From Tepidiforma bonchosmolovskayae (lineage in GTDB: Bacteria; Chloroflexota; Dehalococcoidia; Tepidiformales; Tepidiformaceae): 64,000 bases of DNA. Positions 7,904-15,942 of this stretch are shown one piece after another. The stretch covers positions 806,001-870,000 of the forward strand of contig NZ_CP042829.1 of the NCBI RefSeq assembly GCF_008838325.1. The letters run 5' to 3'. Position 1 is the first letter of the stretch. Each line of letters starts with the position of its first letter. The notes beneath the pieces are model-generated. The model saw only the letters and a list, made by a program, of their open reading frames with translations, had not been told where the DNA came from and did not search any database. Both the position numbers and the translations under genes were made by a program.

Positions 7904-8179
7904 TCAGGCGTCGGGCGCCGGGTTGTCGGAGGTGTTGCTGCCGGATTCGGCGGGGTCGGCAGGGGGTTGCGGCGGCGGCGCCTTCGGCGGGCTGGTCAGG
8001 ATGACGGCCTCGGCGCCGAAGGCGACGGCGGTGACGAGGACGAAGGTGAAGATGGCGCGCATGAGGGCCTGGTCGAAGGGATAGCCGGCGCGGGTGCCGA
8101 GCCAGGCTGCCGCGATCGCCATAGCGAGGGCGGCGTAGACGCCGTAGCGGGCGATAGTGAAGGGCGGGATGGCGTTCAC
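7904..8179 (-). CDS. Small two-span membrane protein, unknown function
   Basis: 91 residues from a GTG at 8179 that overlaps the pilZ stop by 4 nt (GTGA). Two hydrophobic stretches (YGVYAALAMAIAAAWLG and LMRAIFTFVLVTAVAFGAEA) are followed by a Pro-rich acidic cytoplasmic or extracellular tail. I do not recognise a family. Translational coupling to the PilZ gene and the position before fliA suggest a motility accessory membrane protein. Confidence 0.6.
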   Translation of the reverse strand: MNAIPPFTIARYGVYAALAMAIAAAWLGTRAGYPFDQALMRAIFTFVLVTAVAFGAEAVILTSPPKAPPPQPPADPAESGSNTSDNPAPDA

Positions 8180-8871
8180 AGCTGGCCCCTCCGGCGCATC
8201 TCAAGCTGGCGGCGCATGAGGTAGCGGGCGATCAGGTCGCGCTGCGCGCGGGGCATGTCGAGGAACTCGCAGTGGATGCGGCGCATGCGGTAGCCCCGCT
8301 CGGGTTCGCGGACGAAGACGACGCGGGCGCGGACGGCGATGTCGCCGGCCTCGGGGAGGGTGGCTTCGAGGCCGAGGCGCTCGCCGGGCATGGCGAACGC
8401 TTTCGAGGCGATGCAGCAGCCGCCTTCGGAGAGGTCGACGATGGTGCCGTCGATTTCGACTTCGGTCTCGGGTTCGTCGCCGGACGGGACGACGAGGCGG
8501 TAGATGCGGGAGGGCTTGATGGCGACCTGGAGGCGGTAGTTGCGGCGGCGCTCGTGGCAGTCGATAAAGGCCGGGAGGCGGAGGTACTCCCAGGCCCCGT
8601 CCTCGCTGTGGCCGGCGACCTCGGTGACGAAGCGCCAGCGCTTGTTGCGGAAGATGTAGGCGGCGCGGACGAGGGTGCCGACCGGAAGGGGGCGGGGCTT
8701 GAGCCCGCGCATGGGCACGAGGATGGCGACGTGCTCTCCGTCGACGTCTTCGATGCGGGTGGCGTAACTCTCGTCGCCATCGCGGGCGGAGACTTCGATG
8801 CGGAGGGCAGTGCCGGGGAGGAGACCCTGGGCCATAAATGGATTCTTAGGCCGCGGGGCTGGGGCGCCCAT
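8176..8871 (-). CDS. PilZ-domain c-di-GMP receptor (YcgR-like)
   Basis: 231 residues. The first 100 form a YcgR-type N-terminal domain (LLPGTALRIEVSARDGDESY). The PilZ domain follows, with the c-di-GMP motif R-x-x-x-R in HERRRNYRLQV and the second motif DLSEGGCCIAS (D/N-x-S-x-x-G). Such proteins bind c-di-GMP and slow or bias the flagellar motor. I start it at ATG 8871 because GGGAG lies 8 nt upstream; ATG 8835 has no site. It heads a subcluster after a 252-nt gap, so it probably has its own promoter. Confidence 0.9.
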   Translation of the reverse strand: MGAPAPRPKNPFMAQGLLPGTALRIEVSARDGDESYATRIEDVDGEHVAILVPMRGLKPRPLPVGTLVRAAYIFRNKRWRFVTEVAGHSEDGAWEYLRLPAFIDCHERRRNYRLQVAIKPSRIYRLVVPSGDEPETEVEIDGTIVDLSEGGCCIASKAFAMPGERLGLEATLPEAGDIAVRARVVFVREPERGYRMRRIHCEFLDMPRAQRDLIARYLMRRQLEMRRRGQL

Positions 8872-8894
8872 TCGACTTCTCCCGTGATGGGGTG

Positions 8895-8908
8895 ATGGAG
8901 AGCCCTGA
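8895..8908 (-). promoter_or_regulatory. TCAGGGnnnTCC-type motif before pilZ (proximal)
   Basis: On the minus strand this reads TCAGGGCTCTCCAT. It agrees with the first nine fixed positions of the motif found before flbD and fliP, and it sits 23 nt upstream of the pilZ start. Confidence 0.35.
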
Positions 8909-9082
8909 TGCGCGTGTGAAGCGGCACGGATACGGCGTCATGGCTCCCGTTTACCTTCGAAGATAGGCCCGGTGCGACCGCGGCCGGGGTTTCCGGCGGT
9001 GACGGCCGCGTGGCAGTCCGGGTGGTTTCATGGTTGCCGGGCAGGGGACGGCGGTGCATCGGCGGGCTCCCGTGCGGGGGCC

Positions 9083-9096
9083 GGGGAACTCCCTGA
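9083..9096 (-). promoter_or_regulatory. TCAGGGnnnTCCCC motif in the flhF-pilZ gap
   Basis: On the minus strand this reads TCAGGGAGTTCCCC, matching all fixed positions of the two copies before flbD. It lies in the 252-nt gap between flhF and pilZ, just past the flhF stop. No ORF is believable in this gap. Role inferred: activator or sigma-factor site for the pilZ-flgL part of the cluster. Confidence 0.4.
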
Positions 9097-9123
9097 ACCC
9101 GCGCCGGCGCGACCCGGAGCCGC

Positions 9124-10188
9124 TCAGGCGATGGCGGCGAGGTCGGCAGGTGCGGGGAAGAGGCCGGCGGCGAGGGCTGCGGGCTCGGCGACGACGATCC
9201 CGGCGGCGATATCGCGGCCGGCGGAGAGGAAGGCGAGGCCGAGGCCGGTTTCTGCGAGCAGTTCGAGGGCGCCGGCGAGGGAGGGGGCGAGGTCGGTGCC
9301 GGTGAGGACGGCGCCGGCGAAGCGGGCCAGCAGGAGCCCTTCGATGGCAGGCCGGACTGCGGCGGGCTGCCAGTGGGCGGGGATGGCTAGGTAGGCGAAG
9401 TGGGCGGCGCCGGGGATGGGGGGCGGCGCCCAGGGACCTGCGGGGCAATCGACGAAGAGGCAGGCGCCGCGCGGGGCGCGGGTGACCGTGCGGACGAGGT
9501 CGCCGGGGGCAAAGACTTCGCTGCAGGGGAGGCCGAGGGCATCGGCGCAGGCGCGGATGGCATCGTGGGCCCCGGCGCGGGCGGAATCGGCGGCGACGAG
9601 GACGGCGGGGCGACCGGCATCGGCGCAGTCGAGCGCCATCTTGAGGAGGGCGGTGGTCCGGCCGGAGCCCTCGGCGCCCTGGATGGAGATGAGGGCGGTA
9701 GTGCCTTCCGGCGGGTAGGTGGCGGGGGCGCCGGCGAGCCAGGCTTCGACTGCCTCGGCCGGGGAGCGGGCCCCGGGCGCTGCTTCGAGGACGCGGCGGG
9801 CGGCAGGGGCATCCCAGCCCAAGGCTTCGAAGGCGGCGAGGAGCGACTCCTCGCGGGCGGGGAGGGCGGCCGGGGCGGCGGGGCGGAAGCGGGGCTCGGG
9901 GGCCGGGGGCGGAGCTTCGGCGGCGGCGAGGGCTTCGAGGTCGGCGACGGTGACGCCGGGGGCGGTCTCGACGCGGCGGAGCGTTTCTTCGAGCACGGCC
10001 TGCTGGAGGTGGAGCGGGAGAGCCTCGGCCGGCGCTTCGGGCGGGGCCGCGATGATCTCGACGAGCGGCGGCGCGCCCTCGCGGCGGAGGGAGCGGGTGG
10101 AGAGGATGACGGCATCGGGCCCGAGTTCGCGGCGAATCCGGGCGAAGAGGCGCGTGGTGTCGTTACCGATGAAGCGCTTCGTTTCCAA
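9124..10188 (-). CDS. flhF: Flagellar SRP-type GTPase FlhF, degenerate P-loop
   Basis: 354 residues. N-terminal region METKRFIGNDTTRLFARIRR with GPDAVILSTRSLRREG is the FlhF B-domain start, and the NG GTPase domain begins near residue 160. The start is a TTG at 10188 preceded by GAGGTG and overlaps flhA by 26 nt. FlhF places the flagellar base at the cell surface or pole. The P-loop reads GAEGSGRTT where the family has G-x-x-G-x-G-K-T-T, so the invariant Lys is Arg, and the next motif is DCPAG instead of DTAG. This copy may bind or hydrolyse GTP poorly. No flhG (MinD-like partner) follows it. Confidence 0.88.
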   Translation of the reverse strand: METKRFIGNDTTRLFARIRRELGPDAVILSTRSLRREGAPPLVEIIAAPPEAPAEALPLHLQQAVLEETLRRVETAPGVTVADLEALAAAEAPPPAPEPRFRPAAPAALPAREESLLAAFEALGWDAPAARRVLEAAPGARSPAEAVEAWLAGAPATYPPEGTTALISIQGAEGSGRTTALLKMALDCADAGRPAVLVAADSARAGAHDAIRACADALGLPCSEVFAPGDLVRTVTRAPRGACLFVDCPAGPWAPPPIPGAAHFAYLAIPAHWQPAAVRPAIEGLLLARFAGAVLTGTDLAPSLAGALELLAETGLGLAFLSAGRDIAAGIVVAEPAALAAGLFPAPADLAAIA

Positions 10189-12277
10189 CGTTCACCTCGA
10201 TGTTGCCGATGGCTTCGACCTGGGTTTGGGGCGTGATTTCGGCGAAGGAGAGGACGACGACGTTCGGGAGGCGCCGTTCGAGCAGGCGGCGGAGGGCGAG
10301 CCGGATGCGGGAGGAGCAGAGGATGATCGGTTCGCGGCCGGAGCTGGCGACGCGCTCGACCTCTGCGGCGACGACGCCGATGAGGCGCTGGACCTGCCAG
10401 GGGGGCATGGCGACCTGGCTGCCGCGGTCGGTCTGCTGGATGCTGGCCGCGATCTCCTCTTCGGTGCGGGGGCCGACGGTGATGACCCGGATGGTGCCGG
10501 ATTCGTCGGCGTACTGGCGGCTGATCTGGCGGGCGAGCGCGGCGCGGGCGTACTCGGTGAGGAGGTCGATATCGCGGGTGACCCGGGCGTGGGTGGCGAG
10601 GGTTTCGCAGATGGTGACGAGGTCGCGGATGGAGACGCGCTCGGCGAGGAGGTTCTGGAGGACTTCCTGGACTTCGCCGACCGTGAGGGTGGAGGGGATG
10701 AGGTCGTCGACGAGGGCCGGGTACTCCTTGCGGAGGTTTTCGAGGAGGTCCTGGACATCCTGGCGGCTGAGGAGGTCGGGGGCGAAGCGGCGGACGAGCT
10801 CGGTGAGGTGGGTGGCGAGGACGGACTCGGCGTCGACGACGGTGTAGCCGAGGAGCTCGGCCCGCTCCCGGTAGGCGGGGGTGATCCAGCGGGCGGGGAG
10901 GCCGAAGGCGGGCTCGACGGTTTCGATGCCGGGGATGTCGCCCTCGGCGGTGCCAGGGTCCATGGCGAGGTAGTGGCCCGGCTGGAGGGCGCCGCGGGCG
11001 ATTTCGACGCCGCGGAGCTTGACGACGTAGGCGTTGGGGGCGAGGCCGAGGTTATCGCGCACGCGGACGGTGGGGAGGACGATGCCGAGCTCGAGGGCGA
11101 GCTGGCGGCGGATCTGGGTGATGCGGCGGAGGAGGGTGCCGCCGGCCTGTTCGTCGACGATGGGGATGAGGCCGTAGCCGACTTCGATTTCGAGGGGGTC
11201 GACGGTCATCATCTGGATGACCTGCTGGGGGCCGAGCTGCTCGGGCTCAGGGATCGGTTCGGGGCGGGCGGCGAGCGCGGCAAGCTCGGCCTGGCGCCTG
11301 GAGCGGTCGATGAGGTAGCCGCCGGCGCCGATGGCTGCCGCGACCATGAGGAAGGGGAGGCGGGGAAGTCCGGGCATGGCGGCGAAGAGGGCGAGCATGG
11401 CGGCGGCGACGTACATCGGCCGGGACTGCGCGGTGACCTGGGAGAAGACCTGGGAGCCGAGGTTCGTTTCGCCGGCGGCGCGGGTGACGATGATGCCGGT
11501 GGCCGTGGAGATGAGGAGGGCGGGCAGCTGGGAGACGAGGCCGTCGCCGACGGTGAGCTTTGCGTAGAGGTTGAGGGCTTCGGCGGGGCCGACGCCCTGC
11601 TGGAGGATGCCGATGGAGAGGCCGCCGATGATGTTGACGAGGATGATGACGATGCCGGCGATGGCGTCGCCTTTCACGAACTTGGAGGCGCCGTCCATCG
11701 CCCCGTAGAAGTCGGCCTCCTGGCCGATGGCTTTGCGGCGCTCGCGGGCTTCGGCTTCGTTGATCAGGCCGGCGTTGAGGTCGGCATCGATGGCCATCTG
11801 CTTGCCGGGCATGGCATCGAGGGTGAAGCGGGCGGCGACCTCGGCGACGCGGCCGGCACCGTTCGTGATGACGACGAACTGGATGACCACGAGGATGAGG
11901 AAGACCACGAGACCGACGACGAGGTTGCCGCCGACGACGAAGCTGCCGAAGGAGTGGACGACTTCGCCGGCATCGCCGTGGAGGAGGATGAGGCGGGAGG
12001 TGGAGACGTTGAGGGCGAGGCGGTAGAGGGTGGTGATGAGGAGGAGGGAGGGGAAGACGGAGAACTTGAGCGGCTCTTCGGTGTAGATGGCAACGAGGAG
12101 GATGACGACCGAGACCGCCAGGTTAATGGTCAGGAGGACATCGAGGAGGGCCGGCGGGAGCGGGATGATCATCATCCCGACGATGGTGATGAGGCCGACG
12201 GCGAGGAGGATGTCGGTCTGGCCGAGGAGGCGGCCGAGGCCGGCGCTGGCGGGGCGGGGCTGGGCCTGGACGGTCAC
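10163..12277 (-). CDS. flhA: Flagellar export gate protein FlhA
   Basis: 704 residues from a GTG at 12277 that overlaps the flhB stop by 4 nt. The N-terminal half has about eight membrane spans, beginning LLGQTDILLAVGLITIVGMM, with the FHIPEP-region block RFTLDAMPGKQMAIDADLNA. The C-terminal half is the cytosolic ring domain (EIEVGYGLIPIVDEQAGGTL). FlhA forms the nonameric export ring that accepts chaperone-substrate complexes and couples to proton flow. It stands in the usual fliPQR-flhB-flhA-flhF order. Length and domains are complete. Confidence 0.96.
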   Translation of the reverse strand: MTVQAQPRPASAGLGRLLGQTDILLAVGLITIVGMMIIPLPPALLDVLLTINLAVSVVILLVAIYTEEPLKFSVFPSLLLITTLYRLALNVSTSRLILLHGDAGEVVHSFGSFVVGGNLVVGLVVFLILVVIQFVVITNGAGRVAEVAARFTLDAMPGKQMAIDADLNAGLINEAEARERRKAIGQEADFYGAMDGASKFVKGDAIAGIVIILVNIIGGLSIGILQQGVGPAEALNLYAKLTVGDGLVSQLPALLISTATGIIVTRAAGETNLGSQVFSQVTAQSRPMYVAAAMLALFAAMPGLPRLPFLMVAAAIGAGGYLIDRSRRQAELAALAARPEPIPEPEQLGPQQVIQMMTVDPLEIEVGYGLIPIVDEQAGGTLLRRITQIRRQLALELGIVLPTVRVRDNLGLAPNAYVVKLRGVEIARGALQPGHYLAMDPGTAEGDIPGIETVEPAFGLPARWITPAYRERAELLGYTVVDAESVLATHLTELVRRFAPDLLSRQDVQDLLENLRKEYPALVDDLIPSTLTVGEVQEVLQNLLAERVSIRDLVTICETLATHARVTRDIDLLTEYARAALARQISRQYADESGTIRVITVGPRTEEEIAASIQQTDRGSQVAMPPWQVQRLIGVVAAEVERVASSGREPIILCSSRIRLALRRLLERRLPNVVVLSFAEITPQTQVEAIGNIEVNVGNEALHR

Positions 12278-13356
12278 CGGGCGGCTCCTTGAGCGGGATT
12301 GGTGCGGCGGCCCGCGCGGGCGCGGAGGGCGTAGACCCACGCGAGAACTTCGGCGACAGCGTGGAAGAGGCTGGCGGGGATGTACTGGCCGACCTGGACG
12401 CTGGCGTGGAGAGCGCGGGCGAGGGGCGGCTCTTCGAGCACGGGGACGCCGGCCTCGCGGGCGACGTCGCGGATGCGGAGGGCGAGGTAGTCCTGGCCCT
12501 TGGCGACGACCATGGGGGCGGGCATGGAGACGGCGTCGTACTTGAGCGCGACGGCGTAGTGGGTGGGGTTGGTGACGACGACGTCGGCGGTTTTGACGGC
12601 CGCGATCATCCGATTGAGGAGCTGCTGGCGCCGGCGGCGGATGGCGGCCTTGATCTGCGGGTCGCCGTCGGTTTCCTTCAGCTCCTGCTGCACCTCGTGT
12701 TTGGTCATGCGGAGGCGCTTGAGGTGCTGGCGGCGCTGCCAGGCGTAATCGGCGAGGGCGAGGAGGAAGAGGACACCGGCGGCCCGGAAGGCGATATCGA
12801 AGCCGAGGGCGGCGAGCTTCGCGGTGGCGGCGCCGACGCTGAGTGCGCCGAGGCCGGCGAGGTCACTGAGCTGGCCGCGGAGGGTGAAGCCGACAACGAC
12901 GGCGACAATGACGAACTTGAGGAGGGATTTGGCGAGGCGGAAGAGGCCGTCGAAGGAGAAGATGCGCTTGAGGCCGGCACCGGGGTTGACGCGGCTGAGC
13001 TGGGGCTTCAGGCGGCTGCCGGAGAGGAGCGGGCCGGTCTGCACGACGTTGAGGGCGACGGCGGCGACGGCGAGGATGCCGAGGAGCGGCAGGAGGGCGC
13101 GGACCATCTGCCAGGCGGAGTCGCGGGCGAGCTGCTGGGCGGATTCGCGGGTCAGTTCGGGGACGGGATGGCCGAGGTCCTGCGCGAGGATGGCTGCGAG
13201 TTCGTTCCAGAGCTGGGGGCCGAGGAGCTTGAGGGCCATGACGGCGAGGAGGAGGACGCCGATGGAGACGACTTCGTCGCTATGGGCGACGTCACCCTGC
13301 CGCCGGGCATCGCGCAGGCGTTTTGGGGTTGGCGCTTCGGTCCGTTCGCCGGCCAT
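12274..13356 (-). CDS. flhB: Flagellar export switch protein FlhB
   Basis: 360 residues. The N-terminus GERTEAPTPKRLRDARRQGD is the family signature, followed by four membrane spans and the cytosolic autocleavage domain. The cleavage motif NPTH is present near residue 263 (VVTNPTHYAVALKYD), so substrate-specificity switching from rod/hook to filament proteins should work normally. It is directly next to fliR and overlaps flhA by 4 nt. Confidence 0.96.
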   Translation of the reverse strand: MAGERTEAPTPKRLRDARRQGDVAHSDEVVSIGVLLLAVMALKLLGPQLWNELAAILAQDLGHPVPELTRESAQQLARDSAWQMVRALLPLLGILAVAAVALNVVQTGPLLSGSRLKPQLSRVNPGAGLKRIFSFDGLFRLAKSLLKFVIVAVVVGFTLRGQLSDLAGLGALSVGAATAKLAALGFDIAFRAAGVLFLLALADYAWQRRQHLKRLRMTKHEVQQELKETDGDPQIKAAIRRRRQQLLNRMIAAVKTADVVVTNPTHYAVALKYDAVSMPAPMVVAKGQDYLALRIRDVAREAGVPVLEEPPLARALHASVQVGQYIPASLFHAVAEVLAWVYALRARAGRRTNPAQGAAR

Positions 13357-14136
13357 CTAGGGGGCACCTCCGAGGAGGACGCGGCTGGAGCCGGCGAGGG
13401 AAGCGCCGAAGACGCCGTTCATGAGCTGCATGGTGACGGGGAGGGCGGCGGCGAGGACGAGGACGCCGACGCCGATTTTGACCGGTGCGCCGACGATGAG
13501 GATCTGCACCTGGGGGACGGTGCGGGCGACGATGCCCATGCCGACGTCGGTGAGGAGGAGGGCGGCCATGACGGGCATAGCGATCCGGATGGCGGTGACG
13601 GTGAGGCCGGCGACGAGGGATGTGATGCCGGACGGGGAGAGGCTGAAGGGGTCAAAGGTGCCGGGAGGAACGGCCTGGAGGGTCTCGGCGAGGGACTGGA
13701 TGACGAGGTGGTGGCCGTTGATGGCGAAGAACACGAGGGTGACGAGGAGGGAGTAGAACTGGTCGAAGACGCCGAATTCGGTGCCGGTGATGGGGTCGAA
13801 GACGGCGCCGAGGCCGAAGCCGACCTGGAGACCGATGATGCGGGAGGCCATCTGGAGGCCGATGACGACCATGTTCATGGAGAGGCCGAGGCCGAGGCCG
13901 AAGAGCGCTTCGCGGAGGACGTCATCGACGAGGCGGCCGAGGGTGTCGGGGGCCTGGCCGCCGGGGAGCTTCGTGATGGGCGCCAGGACGAGGGCGGTGA
14001 AGACCGCGAAGCCGATCTTCGCCTGGGCCGGGATGCCGCGGTGGGAGAGGAGCGGCGACGAGACGAGCATGCTCGAGGCGCGGACCAGGATGAGGAGGAA
14101 GGTGTAGGTGGCCTCGGGGGAGAGGTCGAGCTGCAT
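13357..14136 (-). CDS. fliR: Flagellar export gate protein FliR
   Basis: 259 residues from ATG 14136 (MQLDLSPEATYTFLLILVRA), with six or so hydrophobic segments. The block FGLGLGLSMNMVVIGLQMAS and the Pro-rich C-terminal part are typical of FliR. With FliP and FliQ it forms the helical export gate in the basal body. It is 2 nt after fliQ and abuts flhB. A longer frame extends far upstream over fliQ and fliP but is a shadow. Confidence 0.94.
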   Translation of the reverse strand: MQLDLSPEATYTFLLILVRASSMLVSSPLLSHRGIPAQAKIGFAVFTALVLAPITKLPGGQAPDTLGRLVDDVLREALFGLGLGLSMNMVVIGLQMASRIIGLQVGFGLGAVFDPITGTEFGVFDQFYSLLVTLVFFAINGHHLVIQSLAETLQAVPPGTFDPFSLSPSGITSLVAGLTVTAIRIAMPVMAALLLTDVGMGIVARTVPQVQILIVGAPVKIGVGVLVLAAALPVTMQLMNGVFGASLAGSSRVLLGGAP

Positions 14137-14138
14137 GG

Positions 14139-14408
14139 TCAGCGACCGTAGGCGGCCATGTTGGCGAAGATGCCGGCGGAGAAATCGAGGAGGGTGGCCA
14201 TCATCCAGGGGCCGAAGAGGAGCATGGCGACGAAGACGGCGACCAGCTTGGGGACGAAGGTGAGGGTGGCTTCGTTGACCTGGGTAGCGGCCTGGATGAT
14301 GGAGACGACGACGCCGACGACGAGGGTGGTGGCGAGGATGGGGGCGCCGACGAGCATGCCGACGGTGAGGGCTTCGCGCATGAGTCCGAGGATGACGCCT
14401 TCGTTCAC
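14139..14408 (-). CDS. fliQ: Flagellar export gate protein FliQ
   Basis: 89 residues, the normal FliQ length, with two membrane spans (ALTVGMLVGAPILATTLVVG and FVPKLVAVFVAMLLFGPWMM). The conserved IQAATQVNEATLTFVPKL block between them is characteristic. It is placed between fliP (9 nt) and fliR (2 nt). Confidence 0.95.
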   Translation of the reverse strand: MNEGVILGLMREALTVGMLVGAPILATTLVVGVVVSIIQAATQVNEATLTFVPKLVAVFVAMLLFGPWMMATLLDFSAGIFANMAAYGR

Positions 14409-14417
14409 GGATGCCTC

Positions 14418-15203
14418 CTAGGCGAAGCTCCCGACGAGGGAGCCGACGATGAGATACCAGCCATCGACGAGGACGAAGAGGAGGATTTTGAAGGGGAGGG
14501 AGACGATGACGGGGGGGAGCATCATCATGCCCATGCTGAGCAGGGCGGAGGAGATGACGAGGTCGATGATGAGGAAGGGGATGAACATGACGAAGCCCAT
14601 CTGGAAGGCCGTCTTGAGCTCGCTGATGGTGAAGGCGGGGACAAGGACGTAGGTGGGCACGTCGGCAGGGGAGTTGGGTTTGGGGCTGCCGGAGAGCTTG
14701 AGGAAGAGGGCGAGGTCCTGCTCGCGGGTCTGCTTGAGCATGAATTCGCGGAGGGGGCGTTCGCCGCGTTCGAAGGCTTCCTGCTGGGAGATGGTGCCGG
14801 CGAGGTAGGGCTGGACCGCGTCGTTGTTGATGGTCTTGATGGCCGGGGCCATGACGAAGGCGGTGAGGAAGAGGGCCATGCCGATGAGCACCTGGTTGGG
14901 CGGAAGCTGGGGGATGCCGATGGCGTTCCGGACCAGGGAGAGGACGACGATGATGCGGGTGAAGGAGGTGACCATCACCAGGATGGCCGGCGCGAGGGAG
15001 AGGACCGTGATGAGGACGAGGAGCTGGAGGGCGGCGGAGACGGTTGCGGGGTCCTGGGCGGCGAGCGCCGGGTCCTGCGGGGGGGCGGGCTGGCCGGGGG
15101 CGGCGGTCTGCTGGACACAGCCGGTGAGCAGGAGGAGGCCGAGCCCGGCGAGGGCGAGGGGGAGGAGGATGCGCCGGCGGCGCGAGGTTGGGCGGTTCGC
15201 CAC
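14418..15203 (-). CDS. fliP: Flagellar export gate protein FliP with lipobox-like signal
   Basis: 261 residues from a GTG at 15203. The core signatures are [20 protein letters not shown] near residue 80 and the C-terminal [20 protein letters not shown]. FliP normally has a cleaved signal peptide; here it ends LLLLTGC, a good lipobox, followed by a 30-residue Pro/Ala/Gln linker before the first core span. If processed, mature FliP would carry a lipid on Cys, which is unusual. A 121-nt gap upstream holds regulatory-looking motifs, so fliP may head its own transcript. Confidence 0.93.
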   Translation of the reverse strand: MANRPTSRRRRILLPLALAGLGLLLLTGCVQQTAAPGQPAPPQDPALAAQDPATVSAALQLLVLITVLSLAPAILVMVTSFTRIIVVLSLVRNAIGIPQLPPNQVLIGMALFLTAFVMAPAIKTINNDAVQPYLAGTISQQEAFERGERPLREFMLKQTREQDLALFLKLSGSPKPNSPADVPTYVLVPAFTISELKTAFQMGFVMFIPFLIIDLVISSALLSMGMMMLPPVIVSLPFKILLFVLVDGWYLIVGSLVGSFA

Positions 15204-15230
15204 GCTGGTCCCCAGGGAGGAGAGGTGAAG

Positions 15231-15238
15231 CCAGCGTA
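15231..15238 (-). promoter_or_regulatory. Candidate promoter -10 region before fliP
   Basis: On the minus strand this reads TACGCTGG (TAnnnT-type -10), 27 nt before the fliP start. The same eight bases occur 26 nt before flbD, and TACGCT also occurs 21 nt before gyrB, so it looks like a housekeeping -10 form. Directly upstream the sequence is GCCGATAC, close to a sigma-28 -10, but with no matching -35. Confidence 0.4.
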
Positions 15239-15285
15239 TCGGCGGGGGCGGCAGGGCCAGTATCCGGAGACTCCCGCTGGAGGGC

Positions 15286-15322
15286 CGGGAGAACCCTCAT
15301 GGCGCAGGCGCGCGGAACCCTA
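15286..15322 (-). promoter_or_regulatory. Two TnAGGGTTC motifs upstream of fliP
   Basis: Two copies on the minus strand: TGAGGGTTCTCCCG (15299 to 15286) and TTAGGGTTCCGCGC (15322 to 15309), 23 nt apart. They resemble the pair before flbD. The outer copy lies 70 nt from the candidate -10, exactly as the outer copy does at flbD. Role inferred. Confidence 0.4.
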
Positions 15323-15324
15323 AT

Positions 15325-15942
15325 TCAGCGGCGCGGCGACGCGGATGGTCTGCCGGGTTCGGCGCCGATGACGGGCTCTGCGGCGGCGCGGCTCTCACGG
15401 CGGCGGAGCGATTCGAGGAGCTGGGCGGCGAAGTCGCCCAGCGGAAGGGGATCGGACCGGGCCTCGGCGGCGGCGAGGACGCTGGCGGCCTCCTCGGGCG
15501 TCAGGGCTTCGAGCATGGTGATCTGCTGGGCCGTGGCTCCGATGGCAATGACGCGGTCGCCGAGGGCGAGGAGGTGGATGGTGCGGCCGCTGGCGATGGG
15601 GAGGGTATCAACGACGCGGAGGAAGCCGGTCGCGCTCCGGGGCGCGGCCATGCGGCGGGCCCACCAGCGGAGGCCGACGATCGAGCCGCCGATGACGGCT
15701 GCGACGAGGGCGAGCCGCCAGCCGAGGGAGAGGAGGTCGGCGGGGCCGAGCGAGAAGCCGCTGCCGCCCGCGGCGGCTTCCGGCTGGGCGGCGGGTGCGC
15801 CTTCGGCGGCGGGCACCAGGGTTGGGCCGGCGGCGTCGCGGGGCGCGGGCGCAGCGAAGGAGATGAAGAGGACGGCGACGAGGAGGGCGCCGCCGATGGC
15901 GACGAGCCAGGTAAGCCGCCGGCGGGCCGCGGGGTCGTTCAT
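15325..15942 (-). CDS. fliO: Flagellar export gate assembly protein FliO
   Basis: 205 residues. A first hydrophobic segment ([20 protein letters not shown]) is followed by a long Pro/Ala-rich loop, a second span ([20 protein letters not shown]), then the cytoplasmic FliO domain with [20 protein letters not shown]. FliO helps assemble the FliP ring. It overlaps fliN by 4 nt and precedes fliP by 121 nt. The double-span form is longer than enteric FliO but common in other phyla. Confidence 0.88.
   Translation of the reverse strand: MNDPAARRRLTWLVAIGGALLVAVLFISFAAPAPRDAAGPTLVPAAEGAPAAQPEAAAGGSGFSLGPADLLSLGWRLALVAAVIGGSIVGLRWWARRMAAPRSATGFLRVVDTLPIASGRTIHLLALGDRVIAIGATAQQITMLEALTPEEAASVLAAAEARSDPLPLGDFAAQLLESLRRRESRAAAEPVIGAEPGRPSASPRR

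Noticed and set aside
8928..8953. Sigma-28-like promoter before pilZ (TAAA-n13-GCCGTATC, minus strand)
   Set aside because: Spacer is two bases short and the -10 has two mismatches at key positions; not convincing.
9719..12292. 857-codon open frame opposite flhF/flhA
   Set aside because: Repetitive acidic sequence produced by reading flhA backwards; no domain, no ribosome site.
15236..15262. Sigma-28-like promoter before fliP (TACT-n15-GCCGATAC, minus strand)
   Set aside because: The -10 and spacing fit, but the -35 matches only two of four bases; kept only as a comment.
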